DNA of 64,000 nt from assembly GCA_014529385.2 (NCBI GenBank), contig CM043971.1, positions 52,613,209 through 52,677,208 of the forward strand, read 5' to 3'. Below, one piece after another: positions 42,674 to 54,355 of the stretch (positions are counted from its first letter, which is position 1; each line of letters opens with the position of its first letter). Under the pieces are notes generated by a model. It did not search any database, was not told the origin of the DNA, and saw only the letters and a list, made by a program, of their open reading frames with translations. The position numbers and the translations under genes are program-made. The DNA comes from Adiantum capillus-veneris (Eukaryota > Streptophyta > Polypodiopsida > Polypodiales > Pteridaceae).

Positions 42674-43019
42674 AAATCATAGTTGTCCTTGACTATGGGG
42701 TAGAGAACATAAAGTCTATTCATTAATCCTTTTTATATAGGGTAGAGGATCCCTATGTTACCCTACGACATCGTTCCACAATGGATGACTAGTCCATTTG
42801 GTGCTTGAGAGCCTAAGCTGCCGCAAGCATGTCTGCACATTAGTCCTATCAATCTTCCATAGTAGAGTGACAAGCTCTACTTGGTGTTTGGGAGACGTCA
42901 TCTCCGTAAACTTGATCTAAGCATGCATACTACTTTACATTTGTGCACAATAAAGAAAAAGAGAGTCTTATAAGACAAAAACTTTGTTCATTTTAAACAT
43001 TTGTACATTTTCTTACTCT

Positions 43020-43645
43020 AGGGAAGCATTCTAAGCATTGACAAGGTTTAGGTTATCCTTTAATTGCATGCCTTGCATACATATAGCATATTCAAAAGGA
43101 TTATTCTTAAACTTAATAAGGTATCGTCGGATAATCTTACCGCCTCTTAGTACCTTGTCTTCATGTCTGAGAATGGAGGTTGCAGCACCTCTTCTTGGTC
43201 CTCGATCTCCTGTGGGTCTTCAATAGCTGGTTCTTCAGGTGGCTCTCCTTTGTAAGGCTTTAGTAGGCTCACATGGAAAGCATTGTGTATGAGCCAGTGG
43301 TTGGGCAACTTGAGTTGATAGGCCATCTCATTGATTGGCCTAAGAATTTGGAAGGCACCTAGTACCTTTTTGGTAACTTAGCATAGTACTTTTGGTGTCC
43401 CGTAGGATTCTTTTTCGTCGTGTGCCTTAATCAAAGCCTTGGGAAATTTGAGTAAGACCCAATCATTTTCTTTAAAGGCTTGGCTCTTCTGTGCTTGTTA
43501 GCAGCTGCCTTTTGCCTTTGCTGTGAGTTAGAGATAGCATCCTTAATCTTTTGGAAAGATTCTTGTAGGTCTCGGCTATAATCATCTGCAATGAAGATCT
43601 TCCCGTGTACCTTAAGTAGCAGGAGACTTTTTGAGCTTCCCTCAG
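43020..43645 (-). pseudogene. pol: Element 3 integrase C-terminus with chromodomain-like tail
   Basis: Heavily shifted text after the integrase core. Near 43020-43210 one frame reads L-R-G-G-K-I-I-R-R-Y-L-I-K-F-K then 'NPFEYAICMQGMQLKDNL', resembling the plant chromodomain core (R-G-x6-Y-L-V-K-F/W-K...E-x-A-x-W). Chromodomains steer integration toward marked heterochromatin. The aromatic positions are partly changed, so this is a decayed domain. The 43646-43500 portion keeps only short GPF-region pieces. 42674-43019 is 3' untranslated sequence. Confidence 0.55.
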
Positions 43646-44601
43646 TTACCTCAGAGGTGCTTTTTTTCTAGTGGAAGTATGTACAGTGTTATTGTAGGCA
43701 TACTCCACTAAGGGTAAGTACTTCTCCCATTGGGATCTTTCATCTACTTCCGTTACATAGGCTTTTAATAGATCAAGAATTGTTAGGTTAGCTATTTCAC
43801 TTTGGCCATTTGTTCGCGGGTGATAGGCCGAAGATAAATTTAGCCTTGTCCCTAAAATTCTCAAAGAGAGCCTGCCAAAAATTACTGGTCATTCTAGGAT
43901 CTCTATCCGACACTATGGACATTGGCAAGGCATGCATGGTACTCGAAGGTTTGTGATATGAAGAGCGTTTCCATTTGATGGGCTTTAATAGTCTTTTTGA
44001 TAGGTATAAAATGCGCTTGTTTGCTGAACCTGTCTACTATCATCCATATTTCTATATTCCCATGGATAGACTTAGGGAATCCAAAGCTAAAATCCATGGA
44101 TATGCTCTCCCATAGTGAATTGGGGATTGGCAAAGGTTGAAGCAATCCAGGTTGCTTCCCTCTAGCAAACTTCGTCTTTTGGCATACCACACATTTAGAA
44201 ACATACTCTTGTATGTTTGCTTTCATGGTAGGCCAATAGAAATATGTTTCAATCCCTTTTAGGGTACACTGAATCCCTCTATGCCCCACATAAGGAGGAG
44301 CATGAGATTCATACATTACTCTCTCACGTAGGGAGTTAGTAACGCATCGTCCATTGCCATAGAGAAGATAACCATCTTGTAAAGTAAATAGTTCCTCTTT
44401 CTTCCCTAGTGCAAGGGCTGAAATCACATCTCTAAAATCGGGATCAATAGCATGCTCATCTATCATAGAAGATAGATCATTGTGAGTTGCTATGGAAACC
44501 GCATTCACTCTCGGTCGTCTTGAGAGTGCATCGGCTACTTGATTATGCTTTCCAGCAATGTGAGCAATATGAAAATTAAATTGAAAAAGAAATTTTCCCA
44601 C
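43646..44601 (-). pseudogene. pol: Element 3 RNase H end, H2C2 domain and integrase core
   Basis: Frame 44601-43903 starts with the RNase H end 'AHIAGKHNQVADALSRR', then the zinc domain ('MYESHAPPYVGHRGIQ', then KCVVCQ), then the core with W-E-S-I-S-M-D-F (first Asp) and 'MIVDRFSKQAHFIPIKKT'. After a stop and frameshift, 43864-43646 gives 'LNLSSAYHPRTNGQSEIANL' (Glu of the triad) and 'LPLVEYAYNNTVHTSTRKKA'. The second Asp region falls in the broken junction near 43890. Confidence 0.82.
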
Positions 44602-45640
44602 CTCATTTGTTTGTCAAATTAGAGCTTGGTCTATGTCATGCATTACTTATAACTTTGGTGATCTGTCCGCAGAATGAAAGGAGTCCCCAGTAAATAGTGC
44701 TTCCATGTGTCTAAGGCATGTAGAACTACGAGGAGTTCCTTTTCATATATGCCCATAGCTTGCTCAACAGGGTCAAGCCTTTGACTTTTATAGGCTATGG
44801 AGTGCCCTTCTTGGATCAAAACAGCTCCAAGGCAATCACCACAAGCGTCACATTGGACCTCAATGGATTTGAGAGATCTGGCAGTGTAAGCACATGTTGA
44901 CAGATAAGCTTTTCTTTAAGCTTTTTGAAAGCATTGTTCTCCTTGTTAGACCATGTATACCTAAATTTTTTTCTTTGTTAGGTCATGTAATGGTCCTGCT
45001 ATTAGTGAGAACTTTTCTATGAAGCGTCTATAGTATGCGCACATACCTATAAAGCTTCTTAGTTCATGAATATTCCTTGGTTTAGGCCATCCTTTTATCA
45101 CCTCTAACTTTGATGGATCCATTTGGATTCCATCTTGAGAGATAATGTGACCTAAATACTGAATCTCTTGTAAGAAAAAATCACATTTCTTTTGATTAAC
45201 ATAAAATTTATTCTCTCTTAGAACTTGAAATATTATATGGAGGTGTTGCTTGTGTTCATCTAGTGAACTAGAGTAGATGATAATATTATCAACGAACACT
45301 TTAGTAAAGGTTTTGTGAGGCCTAAATAGCTTCTCCATCAAGCGGTTAAATGTGGTTGGTGCATTAGTCAAGCCAAAAGGCACGACATGTATTCGTAAAG
45401 ACCAAACGTAGTGCAAAATGCGGTCTTTACAATGTCTTGATCAACTATCCTTATTTGATGATAGCCACTTTTTAGGTCAATACTATTTAAGTAAGTGGAC
45501 CCTTGTAGCTTATCAAATAGGTCTTCTACCCGTGGCACGGGAAACCTATTTTTGATAGTGATTGTATTAGTGCTCTACAGTGGACACACACACGATATGT
45601 GCCGTCTTCTTTTTCAATAATAATACGGGTGAGCAAAATG
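44602..45640 (-). pseudogene. pol: Element 3 reverse transcriptase and RNase H
   Basis: The clean block 45416-44961 carries 'VPFGLTNAPTTFNRLMEKLF', the active site as V-F-V-D-N (second Asp changed to Asn), 'QEIQYLGHIISQDGIQMDPS' and 'RSFIGMCAYYRRFIEKFS'. Upstream RT (45640-45417) and the following RNase H (44960-44602) are legible only in pieces across several frames. The D-D to D-N change alone would abolish polymerase activity. Confidence 0.8.
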
Positions 45641-46017
45641 GAGATGAGCTAGGCCTAACCATGCCCTTCTCTACTAACTCATGCACCTGCCGCATAATCT
45701 CCTCTTGTTGAGCCTGAGAAACTCTATAAGGAGGTTTATCAAGCGGTGAACTTCCTAGAAGAAGTTCACTCCATGGTCATCATTGCCTCGTTTAGGAGGT
45801 AGTTCACAAGATCAATAAAAACATCTTGAAATCCCTTGAGAAAATTGGATAATTAACTCTAATTCGTTGTGATTGTTTATATTTTCTTTTGCTAAAGCAT
45901 TAGGTTCATTTTGAGAATCTTTAACAAAAATCATGTACACGAAAATAGGGCTCTTTATTCACTTATTGAAAGCTTGCGTATGTACAATGGGTATGGTATT
46001 ACCCAACTCCTTAGCAT
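45641..46017 (-). pseudogene. pol: Element 3 PR-RT linker and RT start, decayed
   Basis: Degraded pol text between protease and RT with frame changes. Short RT-like pieces near 45650-45750 only. Confidence 0.45.
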
Positions 46018-46416
46018 CTATGTACATATCTTTTTCCCTGAAGATAAATTTCTTTCAAAGAATTTAACATTGGCAGCCATGCGATCAAACCATGGTGCCC
46101 CTAGGATTACATCCTCGTGCTTGAGAGGAGAGATAAAGAAGTCCTCTTTGTCCACATAGCTTTGTACATGGAGCCTCAATTTCTTGATTAAGGGAGTGAC
46201 TGAAGCTTCTTGCCTCTTGAAAGCACCATCTACGGGTAGGACATCTCCCATCTCGTAAGCTTGAATGCCTAGCTTGGTGACCAACTCTGTGGATATGAAG
46301 TTGTGAGTAGAACCAGGGTCAATGAGAACAAAAGCATCATGTTCTCTTACCTTTGCCCAAGCATGGCATAGAGGAGATCCTTTGTGGTGATTTTCCTCCT
46401 CTTGGATTTCAACCAA
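46018..46416 (-). CDS. pol: Element 3 aspartic protease
   Basis: 132 codons open. The catalytic loop reads 'AFVLIDPGSTHNFIS', where D-P-G replaces D-S-G, and the partner motif is 'HEDVILGAPWFDRM'. Both are the plant chromovirus forms. The Ser-to-Pro change next to the catalytic Asp probably disables it. Preceded by the gag zinc knuckle across a stop at about 46450. Confidence 0.8.
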   Translation of the reverse strand: MVEIQEEENHHKGSPLCHAWAKVREHDAFVLIDPGSTHNFISTELVTKLGIQAYEMGDVLPVDGAFKRQEASVTPLIKKLRLHVQSYVDKEDFFISPLKHEDVILGAPWFDRMAANVKFFERNLSSGKKICT

Positions 46417-46447
46417 GGTAGCTCTAGGAGGCTCATGGAGGGTGTTC

Positions 46448-47943
46448 TTTTAGGGACAAGCGCGGTATGCATGCCCTTGCTCGCCGCACTTGAAACAACG
46501 ATTATCCTTGCAATAACGCTCGAGCTCTATAGGAGAGAGTTTGTTTTTGCCTTTGTAAACTCCCTTCTCCTTAGCTTTGTTGGAATTTCCCTTAGGAGAC
46601 TTTTGGACATTGTCCTTCCCCTTGGGCTCATTGGAACCCTTATTTTCTGTGGGCTTAGAATTTCTCTTGTCCCTTCTCTAGAAATTGATTCGAGAAGCCA
46701 CCATAGTATGGTGTATAACCGCGGATATGGTGCGTGGTGTTTGGGAGTTGACATACTCCACCATTTCTTCAGTTAAGCCCGCACAAAATTGTTGCTTTTG
46801 CTTTGTAAAATCCATATTTTTCAAAACAGTGGCTTTGAGTTGTAAGTCCCAAAACTTGTCTACATATTTGTAAATGGATTTGTAGGGAGAGAGCTTCAAG
46901 CTTCGTCATTTGGTGAGTACTTTGTCTTTGGCATAGGTGGCTCAAAATTGCTTCATAATGGAAGCTCTTAAAGCTTTCCATGTTCGTGGAGCTTCACCAT
47001 TTTCACGTAGGCTAGAACACCATTGCCTGGCAGACTTTTGAAAGTGAATAGCTACATGATGTAGCTTAGAGGACTCCGTGAAGCCCTCATCTCCAAACAC
47101 CGCATTGAATTGATGGATGAAAGTCAAAACTTTGTCTGTAGCACCAAAGGGGCCATTGTAGGTAAGGAAAGAGATGCTCTTTACTCCCTCTTTGAACTTC
47201 TTCAGCTTGGACAATCTCTTCCATGCGGCATAGGATTTCCTATGGCCTCTTCTTTTTGACGGTTCAAAAGTTGCACCATTGCTTTCTTCAGAAGATGAAG
47301 AATTTGAGGAAGATGGAGAAGAGTGTGATCTTTCTCTTGCCTTTTTCTGGCCTTGGTTCTCTTTGTCCGCACCATCACTTTTTTCATAAGAGGAAGAGGA
47401 TGAAGAAGATGGAGAAGAGGGTGTCTTCTTTCTCGCCTTTTTTTCTCTTGCTTTTTGTCATCCCTCATTATTATGGTGTGGAGAACTGTGTGATGGTCTT
47501 CTCTGTTTAGGAGGTGATGGAGAGCGTTTAGCCCGCTGTATTTGTGGAGCCATCTCCACCAAGGTGGCATGAGACTCGCTTATTTCTCATTCCTTCGATG
47601 GGGGCTCTTGAGTTCTCCTTTGGGAAGGACATGCGTCATCAAGGAGAAAATTTTTGAGCCCTTCGTATGGATCCTCTTCTTCTTCCCAAATCGGAGAGAG
47701 CCCTCTTTTGGGAGTCTCACAAGGAGGCTTCCTAGGTACTCTCTCGCCATGGTGGGGAGCTTGGAGAATCCCATGAGCACGAAGCTGCCATTGCACTTCA
47801 CTTTGGAGGGATGGATTGCCCATGGCTTGTTGAAGCCTAGAAGCAAGGTAGTTAACAATCATAGGGGCATCATTAGTAGCCAACTCATTAGCAAAATCAA
47901 AGTTATCAACATTAATTTCACTCTCTTTACTATTGTCATCCAT
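46448..47943 (-). pseudogene. gag: Element 3 gag with zinc knuckle
   Basis: One main frame starting MDDNSKESEINVDNFDFANE at 47943, broken by TGA codons at 47587 and near 47460 (CGA or TGG decay). A Ser/Lys-rich middle (47553-47230) contains two diverged direct repeats of the type KARE-x-SSPSSSxSSS. The gag domain follows (47214-46678: 'SFLTYNGPFGATDKVLTFIH', 'VAIHFQKSARQWCSSLRENG', 'YKSIYKYVDKFWDLQLKATV', with frameshifts). An intact nucleocapsid knuckle C-F-K-C-G-E-Q-G-H-A-Y-R-A-C (CX2CX4HX4C) sits at 46456-46498. Gag forms the particle and packages RNA. Confidence 0.8.
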
Positions 47944-48330
47944 TCTAACAACTTTTAGGTGTAAACTTTTTAGGTGTACTTTGGCACTTCAAGCCCTAGT
48001 TGCTACTCTTCTTTACCCCTTTAAAAAAAGCACTCAAGCTATTGTACAATACCATTAATTGCAAGGAATAGAAGAGAGGGTTCTTCAACACCAAAACAAC
48101 ATCGGATCCTGTCAAGATTCTAATAGCTCAATACTGTTATGCCGTAGGCAAGCCTCGTAGGACTCCACTATTAAGACCATAGCTCTCGATGATGATGCCT
48201 CGTTATCTACATGAAGGCAGGCACACTACAAGGCTGAAAAATCCCTATTCTACTTACTCATTTGCAATTAATAATAAAAACCATTTATAGCTAGCTTGAG
48301 GACCTCCCTTCTTGAGCAAGAAAAGAGAAA
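47944..48330 (-). other. Element 3 5' leader
   Basis: About 390 bp between the primer site and gag, with no coding text and no repeat recognised. Confidence 0.6.
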
Positions 48331-48348
48331 CCTTGGGCTTTGATACCA
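48331..48348 (-). promoter_or_regulatory. Element 3 primer-binding site, initiator-Met tRNA type
   Basis: Minus strand TGGTATCAAAGCCCAAGG, one base from the LTR end. It matches the common TGGTATCAGAGC form with one change. Typical of chromoviruses. Confidence 0.85.
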
Positions 48349-48349
48349 A

Positions 48350-49772
48350 TGTAACATTTAATGGCCTAGTAACTTGTGTGTAGCAGAAAATAGCATGAAC
48401 ATAGTGAGTATTTCATTTAAAAAATTTCCTCATGACAATAACAAGAGTGATTGGTGGAGAGAGAACAATACTTCAAAAGAGAGAGAAATTAAGCTATTGA
48501 CAACAGTTGAGGACCGGATTTTCATGGAGTTGGTCCCCCCTCCCATTAGGAAAATTTTGAACTCATTTTTGGGTCTTTTAAGAGTGCCACATCATCAAAG
48601 TTGTACAAAAGAAATCAACCCGGTAGACCCCTCTAAATATTACTTAGAACCCCATGATATGACCTATCATCGGAAATTTCTTGAAAAATGGATTCTAAAG
48701 AACCAAGGTCCGAAAAGTTTGGATGACTACTATGAAAGTTATGCCATTTTTTTTCAATCAGACAGGTTTTGTTACCGTTACGGTAATCTAAAATCACCTT
48801 TTCTAGATCTACATGAAGACAATGTACGATACATGCATGTTATATATCAATAGATAGCATTTGAAGAGTAGATTCTAAATATCCAACCTCCGACAAGTTT
48901 GGATCTTATTTGCAAAAAATTTATCGATCCCCACTTTTTGAAAGCTATGCCACATCAACAATTCTTACAAGGCCCATTTTTTAGTCCAAACTTTTCCTAA
49001 TGAAAAGGCTTTGTATTATAGGTTTCTCCCATCAAGAGAGACATTTTACAATACACGACATCAATTCCCTCACGATATCATACCCAAGAACTCACACACC
49101 TTCCAAGATGGTGAGAGCTAGCGGTCTATGAGAGTAGATTGAGAGGAAGAAGGAGTAGTCTTACGAGAAATATGTACATCTCCTCACATAATCACTCATA
49201 TTAGCATAGCATAGCTTAGTATTAGCTTGGTAGAGGAGATGATCATGCATTGAAGCTTGACTCTTGGTTGGATTTGCATCACAAAGCCAAGAGTTGTTGA
49301 TGTAGGCCTCCCTTCTCACAAGCTTGGAGTAGGTGATAAGCTTTCCATTAAAGCTTGAGAAAGAGAGAGAGAGAGAGAGTCTTCTTGCTTCACACATGAG
49401 CTAGTGTGAGTGTGTGGATATCCCTTTGAAAACTAAGCCCCCTCTCTCTCTTGGTCGACCCCTCTTGTTAATTGCTCTTGTTGACACCTCATTGGACCTC
49501 CCCTGGCTCAGCCAATGGAATTTAAGAAGCATAAGTGATAGCCCTCTGACATGTGGCCCCCTTTCCCCTTTTGTGAGAGCTTTAGGTAATTAATTAATGC
49601 AACTAAACTCTCATTGGACCCCTTTGTCTCCTGGCCTAATTTTAAATTAATTAAATTAGATTTACTCTAGCCTAATTCTCATTGGTCCACCTCCATGGCC
49701 ATCCAATAGGATTTGAGTAGACCTTGTGGGTATGTAGACATGTGTCCCTCATTCCCTTTGTGTAAAGGAGGC

Positions 49773-49842
<70 letters not shown>

Positions 49843-50202
49843 CTCTCTCATCCCCTACTTGCAAGGCTTGCCCCCTCCTTTGTAGGATTTGTGAAAAAAA
49901 AATTACACACACACAAAGCATCCAATTTTCCTAAGCTTAGACATTGGACACAACCTTTGATATTTGGAAGTCTTAATGGGCTGAACCTTAGCGTCTTTAA
50001 AGCCCATTGTTGCACCTTGATCTTTTGCAGATCCCCCCCCCCTCCTTTTGATCCTATTTTTCCTCCTTTGGATCCCGATTGTGGCCGGTCTACCACCATA
50101 ACCACTATTCTAACTTTTTCTCCCCTGGCACTTTCCTATATTAAATTATCAGTTTAACATGAGAAAATTATTTAGGAGAATTATGTATTAGTTATTATGA
50201 CA
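48350..50202 (-). repeat. Element 3 5' LTR
   Basis: Starts TGTAACA and ends ATGACA on the plus strand, 1853 bp. The element-strand ends are TGTCAT...GTTACA. Homologous to the solo LTR at 35073-36662 in opposite orientation. A (TG)~34 microsatellite (49774-49840) lies inside. GTGAT follows at 50203. Confidence 0.88.
49774..49840. repeat. (TG)n microsatellite, about 34 units
   Basis: Uninterrupted TG dinucleotides inside the Element 3 LTR. The solo LTR has only about seven units at the matching position. Reading frames across it are artefacts. Confidence 0.95.
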
Positions 50203-50960
50203 GTGATATTGTTCCATCATGGGCCGAGTACATGCGAATTGTCAATGAAAAAGATGAAGTTTAGCATGTGGTGCACCGTGATGCAGAGGTTTTCTTGAAC
50301 TTTTGTTTTGATTATTTTGAACCTTGGATATGGAGTTTCTATAACCTAAACAAAGCTCAACATATACTTGAGATGTGCTTTCCTAGGCATTGTTCAAAGT
50401 TCAAGATGTTTATGAGCAATAAGCATTGTCAAAATCAAAATGTATGATTGGATATAAAAGAGTTTTTCATAAGAATTTGACTTCGGTTTGGGGGATGTTT
50501 GAGGATCTACATGCTAGCAACACATTAATTTTTATGATACTCCATAAAAAGTGATGTGGAATATGCCACGAACTTATTTCATATTTCCAAAATTTTGGAG
50601 ACAAACACCTGAACAACTTCAATGCTTCTTAGGAGGCACAATAGCTCCATGGTTAGTGGGATGGTTATGTGCAAGAAATAAGAGGAGTTATACTTCCAAT
50701 ACAATTGTGAACAAGGTAGAGGATCTTGAGACAACTTATGTATGAATGTTTACTTGTCAAGAAGACAATGTTGAGAGTCACATGTTGAAGTTGTTTGGCA
50801 AAAATATACTGACAGAGATATCAATTCTACACAAAACCACATATAAATTAGAACCGGTTCATTGTAAATTGTTATTCATGATGAATATAGATTGCACATT
50901 TATCTTTCATCCAACCATTTATCACATTATTTTTTTCTACTTAAAGTGTACCCTATTATA
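50203..50960 (+). pseudogene. FCP1/NIF-type HAD phosphatase-like pseudogene, 3' part
   Basis: Continues the relic cut at 42482. It reads 'DIVPSWAEYMRIVNEKDEV', a TAG, then 'VVHRDAEVFLNFCFDYFEPW' and IWSFYNLNKAQHI, the FCP1-type R-x2-A-x-x-FL-x-F...IWS segment, then 'SKFKMFMSNKHCQNQNV'. After more stops and a frameshift, 50551-50745 reads 'MPRTYFIFPKFWRQTPEQLQ' and 'CFLGGTIAPWLVGWL', as in the C-terminal part of plant NIF-domain proteins. The 50746-50961 text is less certain. No ATP, metal or regulatory motif can be judged. Confidence 0.65.
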
Positions 50961-50994
50961 AGGGGACTTCTGTTCAATCTAATGTGTTTCACAT

Positions 50995-51370
50995 GGAGTG
51001 CACCTTAACATTTGGGGGACTCTTTATTAATGGAGTGCATCCTTCTTATGGGTGCTCGTTTTCTTGTTCCTTTGAGTGTGCTCATATATTGTGTAAATGG
51101 ATCCACTATAAATATTTAGGCTTTGTTGTAACTTGGAGTGCACCTTAACATTTGGGGGACTCTTTATTAATGAAGTGCATCCTTCTTATGGGTGCTCTTT
51201 TTCATTTTGCTTTGAGTAGAGAATTATCTATATTATGCTCATATCTTGTGTAAATGGATCCACTATAAATATTTAGGCCTTGTTGTAACTTGGATGTTTT
51301 CACAAAGTTCACCCTAGTGAAAGGGGACTTCTTTATTAATGGAGTGAATTATAATTTAAGGATACAAATT
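50995..51370. repeat. ~140-bp tandem duplication
   Basis: 'ggagtgcaccttaacatttg' begins at 50995 and again at 51135, and the following ~140-160 bp match closely, including 'aaatggatccactataaata'. The second unit has an extra ~18 bp. A third, weaker copy of the 'ggggacttctttattaatgg' part follows at about 51320. No gene seen. Confidence 0.8.
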
Positions 51371-53094
51371 TTTCTTTGTATTTTTAGGTTGGAACGTGAT
51401 CACTATTTTTGTTTACATTGATTATAATTGCAAATAGATTGACATTTTCTTTATAGCAACTGTTTTTTTCTTGTAAATACATATAAAATAGCATTGACAC
51501 AAGTAACATGAAATTGATTGAATAGTTTAGAATGGCCAACTAGTGGATTTAAAACCCCCTTTGTTATAAAATGTATAAAATTAGGATGACTTAACATAAG
51601 TGTAGCTGAATACCTAAATGTCTTATCCTCATAAACATGTTCGAAAGATTACATCTATGTGCATAAAGAGGCGTATCACATGGTATTTTAGAATGTAATA
51701 TATGTGATCTTAACACTTCTTAATGTAGCTGAGGAAATATCTAAAAAAGAAAAGTGAAAGCAATATCTTAACTAAAATTAATTTTTTTTGTTTGTTAATG
51801 GTCAAATTGGCTATATTCATAAAAATTGAAAGTGATCATTAGTCTTGGGAATGGAATTGTTTTCACTCGAAACCTTATTTATTTCAATAGAGAACAACTT
51901 AGAAATATATATAGATACTCATTTTAACATATCACTTTGCGTGTAGTTTGGACAAGAAGTTGATTTTGTATTCCTCCATAGGTTAAGAAAACCTAGCTTG
52001 GACAAGCAGTGGGATTTATATTCCTCCAAGGGAGCCTAGCGAAGATAAGTGCACCATGAAACCAACACTCTTATGATCAAACCAATCATATGATACATGT
52101 TTTATGTATGCTTCATGCCTCAAATGAAGAAATCCTAGATTAGTAGTGGACTTTGCTTGGATGAGTTTGAATGTCATAGAAAAGTAGGTTGTTTTCCTCA
52201 ATTTGGGTCCTAGGTTGGACAAGTGGTGGACCTTGAATAAGTTTAGGTACTCATTTTGACTTAGCTTGTATAAGTGGTGGGCCTTGAAACTTCACCTTGA
52301 GATAAATCATAGGTAGGACAATAAGGCATACACAACCATAATAATTGGAATGCACTAGTATCTTAATGGTTCAATTGACTAAAACCATGAAATTTCATGT
52401 CCAATTTTTTTCTCAATGTGTAATCTACGTGCATAAATTTGAATGAGACCTTAAGCAAATTGACGTCTTTGTCAAAGATCTCATTACTTTATACATGATA
52501 TGTTGAAAGTTGTCCAACCTAGGAATTGGGATTTTCCCACTTTACCTAATATAGTCTTACAAGCGTAAATTACAAGAAGAGTGGGAGTTTGAAACCTCTA
52601 AAAACATGTAGTTGATTGGTTCTACTGGCATATGGATATATTTTAGACCTTAACAATTTTCTCATAACCTCATCATGTAGGTAAAACGGGCTTTGAAAGG
52701 CCAAAATTTACCTATCAGCATTTTCAAAATTTCAATTGTTTGCATGTAGCATAATCTGGTATAAGATCTAAGTTATTAATCTTGAGTTCTTGTTATAATA
52801 AGTGTTTTTCTATCCAAAAACCTTGAAAACTATGCAAAATCTTGTTTTGATAATGAGCTAAATTCATTTATAGAAATTTTGTTTAAACTGCACTAAAATT
52901 TTAATATTTTTTCATATTAAAACTTATCACCATACTCCTACTATTGCATTTATTTTTATATGAACAAAATTTGACTAAGTTTTTCACCTCATAATTGACC
53001 TAGGGTATGAGCATGACATGTAAATCGTGTTTCTAGCTTCAACAAATAATTATGCCAAGTTAGTTAAAAACCAGGACACTTTAGTGTCTCCGAA
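51371..53094. other. AT-rich intergenic sequence
   Basis: No coding text or element ends. Isolated family-A satellite units occur near 51950-52010 and 52205-52300 ('ggttggacaagtggtggacc'). The rest shows nothing I can name. Confidence 0.5.
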
Positions 53095-53212
53095 AATTTG
53101 AGTGTCCGATTAGCAGTAAGCATAATGCTCCTTGATAATGGAAAATGCTCGAAATTTGAGTGTCCGATTAGCAGAAACCATAATGCTCCTTGATAATGGA
53201 AAATGCTCTTTG
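53095..53212. repeat. 58-bp tandem duplication
   Basis: 'aaatttgagtgtccgattag' followed by 'cataatgctccttgataatg' occurs twice with a period of 58 bp (agtgtccgat at 53101 and 53159). Confidence 0.85.
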
Positions 53213-53335
53213 AGAGGGGGCAATCCACGTGGAGGGCATGCCCTTGTGATCTCCCTCTCTCTCTCTCTCTCTCAGTACTTGTATTACACACAGACACATT
53301 TTTTTAAATTATTATGATGTTTTTGAAATTACAAA

Positions 53336-53348
53336 CACTACAAGAGGT
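53336..53348 (+). repeat. CACTA left terminal inverted repeat
   Basis: CACTACAAGAGGT, exact reverse complement of 63955-63967. Confidence 0.95.
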
Positions 53349-53398
53349 TTTGTGCACTTGTGACGTTGTTAGCAACGGAAATACATTGGGTTTTTATA

Positions 53399-53590
53399 CT
53401 CCACGACGTCGCTAAGACCGTCGCCTAACAGCATCGATACAGAAACGTCGCTATGAGCATCGCTATAACGGTCGCTATGTGCATCGCTATATCCGTCGCT
53501 ATATAGAGACGATCATATTGATGATTTACAGGCCATCTATAGCGACGCTACAGAGCCTTATATAGTGACGGTCATAACAACGCCAACAAC
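53399..53590. promoter_or_regulatory. CACTA left subterminal repeats
   Basis: At least seven variants of (C/G)(G/A)TCGCTAT or its complement within 190 bp ('gtcgctatgtgcatcgctat' and similar). In En/Spm such clustered motifs bind the TnpA protein and bring the ends together. Here that is inferred from position and repetition. Confidence 0.75.
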
Positions 53591-53610
53591 GCCCGAGAGA
53601 AAAAAAAATG

Positions 53611-53657
53611 GTGGCAGGGCATTGAATTTGATGGCAGGGCATTCAATGCCCTGCCAC
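53611..53657. repeat. Inverted repeat near the CACTA left end
   Basis: GTGGCAGGGCATTGAAT and its reverse complement ATTCAATGCCCTGCCAC, with a second direct GGCAGGGCATT between them. The 17-bp arms are perfect. Confidence 0.8.
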
Positions 53658-53659
53658 CC

Positions 53660-54355
53660 ATCAACCATATTAAATGTTTCATTAATTGATTCACCATAGA
53701 AAAAGTGAAGGCTTAGATATAGACCCAAAGTGGTCACCCACAAGACAATATAACCATTAACTCCATCATCCATAGTATTGTTTGCAGAATAAAGATACAA
53801 AACTGACAAAAGTAAATTGATGAAAGTAAATCAATGACAATTGTACACATCATAGGCAAAACCCCTTGATTGTTAAACTTCACAAATGTAATAGTTACAA
53901 CACCATTGTCATTATTGAAAAATAATAGATGGTTTTCAAAAAGACGTATAAAACTCGTCTCATGATACATATGCTATTACAAAAGGAAACTAATGCTATC
54001 TAGCTACGGCTAGATTGACGTCGTCTAATCAGACGTCTCATTGCGTCCAAGCGACGTATCTATCGGATTCTACAAAAAAAAACAATAAGACAGCTTTCTA
54101 TAAGTATAAACATATAGCGACATTTATAAGACAATACAACAATAGAAAAGAGTAAACCCTAATACTATCCATGCCGTCGCGATAACTCAGAATGTCCATC
54201 AGGGCGTTTAAGCCCTTCCTGTATGCGTACTTGTGCTCGTACGGTGTGGGGTCACGTCTTGTCATCGACCACTGTCAAAACATACAAAGAATCCATATAT
54301 TAAAATTTAAAAACATGTAAACCCTAAACTATCAAACCTAAAGAGCAATGCGAAA
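53660..54355. other. CACTA non-coding segment
   Basis: Noncoding text downstream of the tnpA-like gene. Short minus-strand frames (53558-53970) show no family. Probably the 3' untranslated region. Confidence 0.45.

Larger units (their letters stand above)
42483..50202 (-). mobile_element. Element 3: chromovirus (Ty3/gypsy), 3' LTR mostly deleted
   Basis: On the minus strand: 5' LTR 48350-50202, initiator-Met primer site 48331-48348, gag, protease, RT, RNase H, integrase with a chromodomain-like tail, polypurine tract 42661-42673, and only about 177 bp of the 3' LTR (42483-42659). The target duplication was GTGAT: complete at 50203-50207, and reduced to GTG at 42480-42482 because a deletion removed the outer part of the 3' LTR. 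Coding regions carry many stops, so the copy is old. Confidence 0.88.

Noticed and set aside
35073-50202. One large element bounded by the LTR-like copies at 35073 and 48350
   Set aside because: The two are in opposite orientations and the first has its own TAGAT duplication. They are a solo LTR and the LTR of a separate element.
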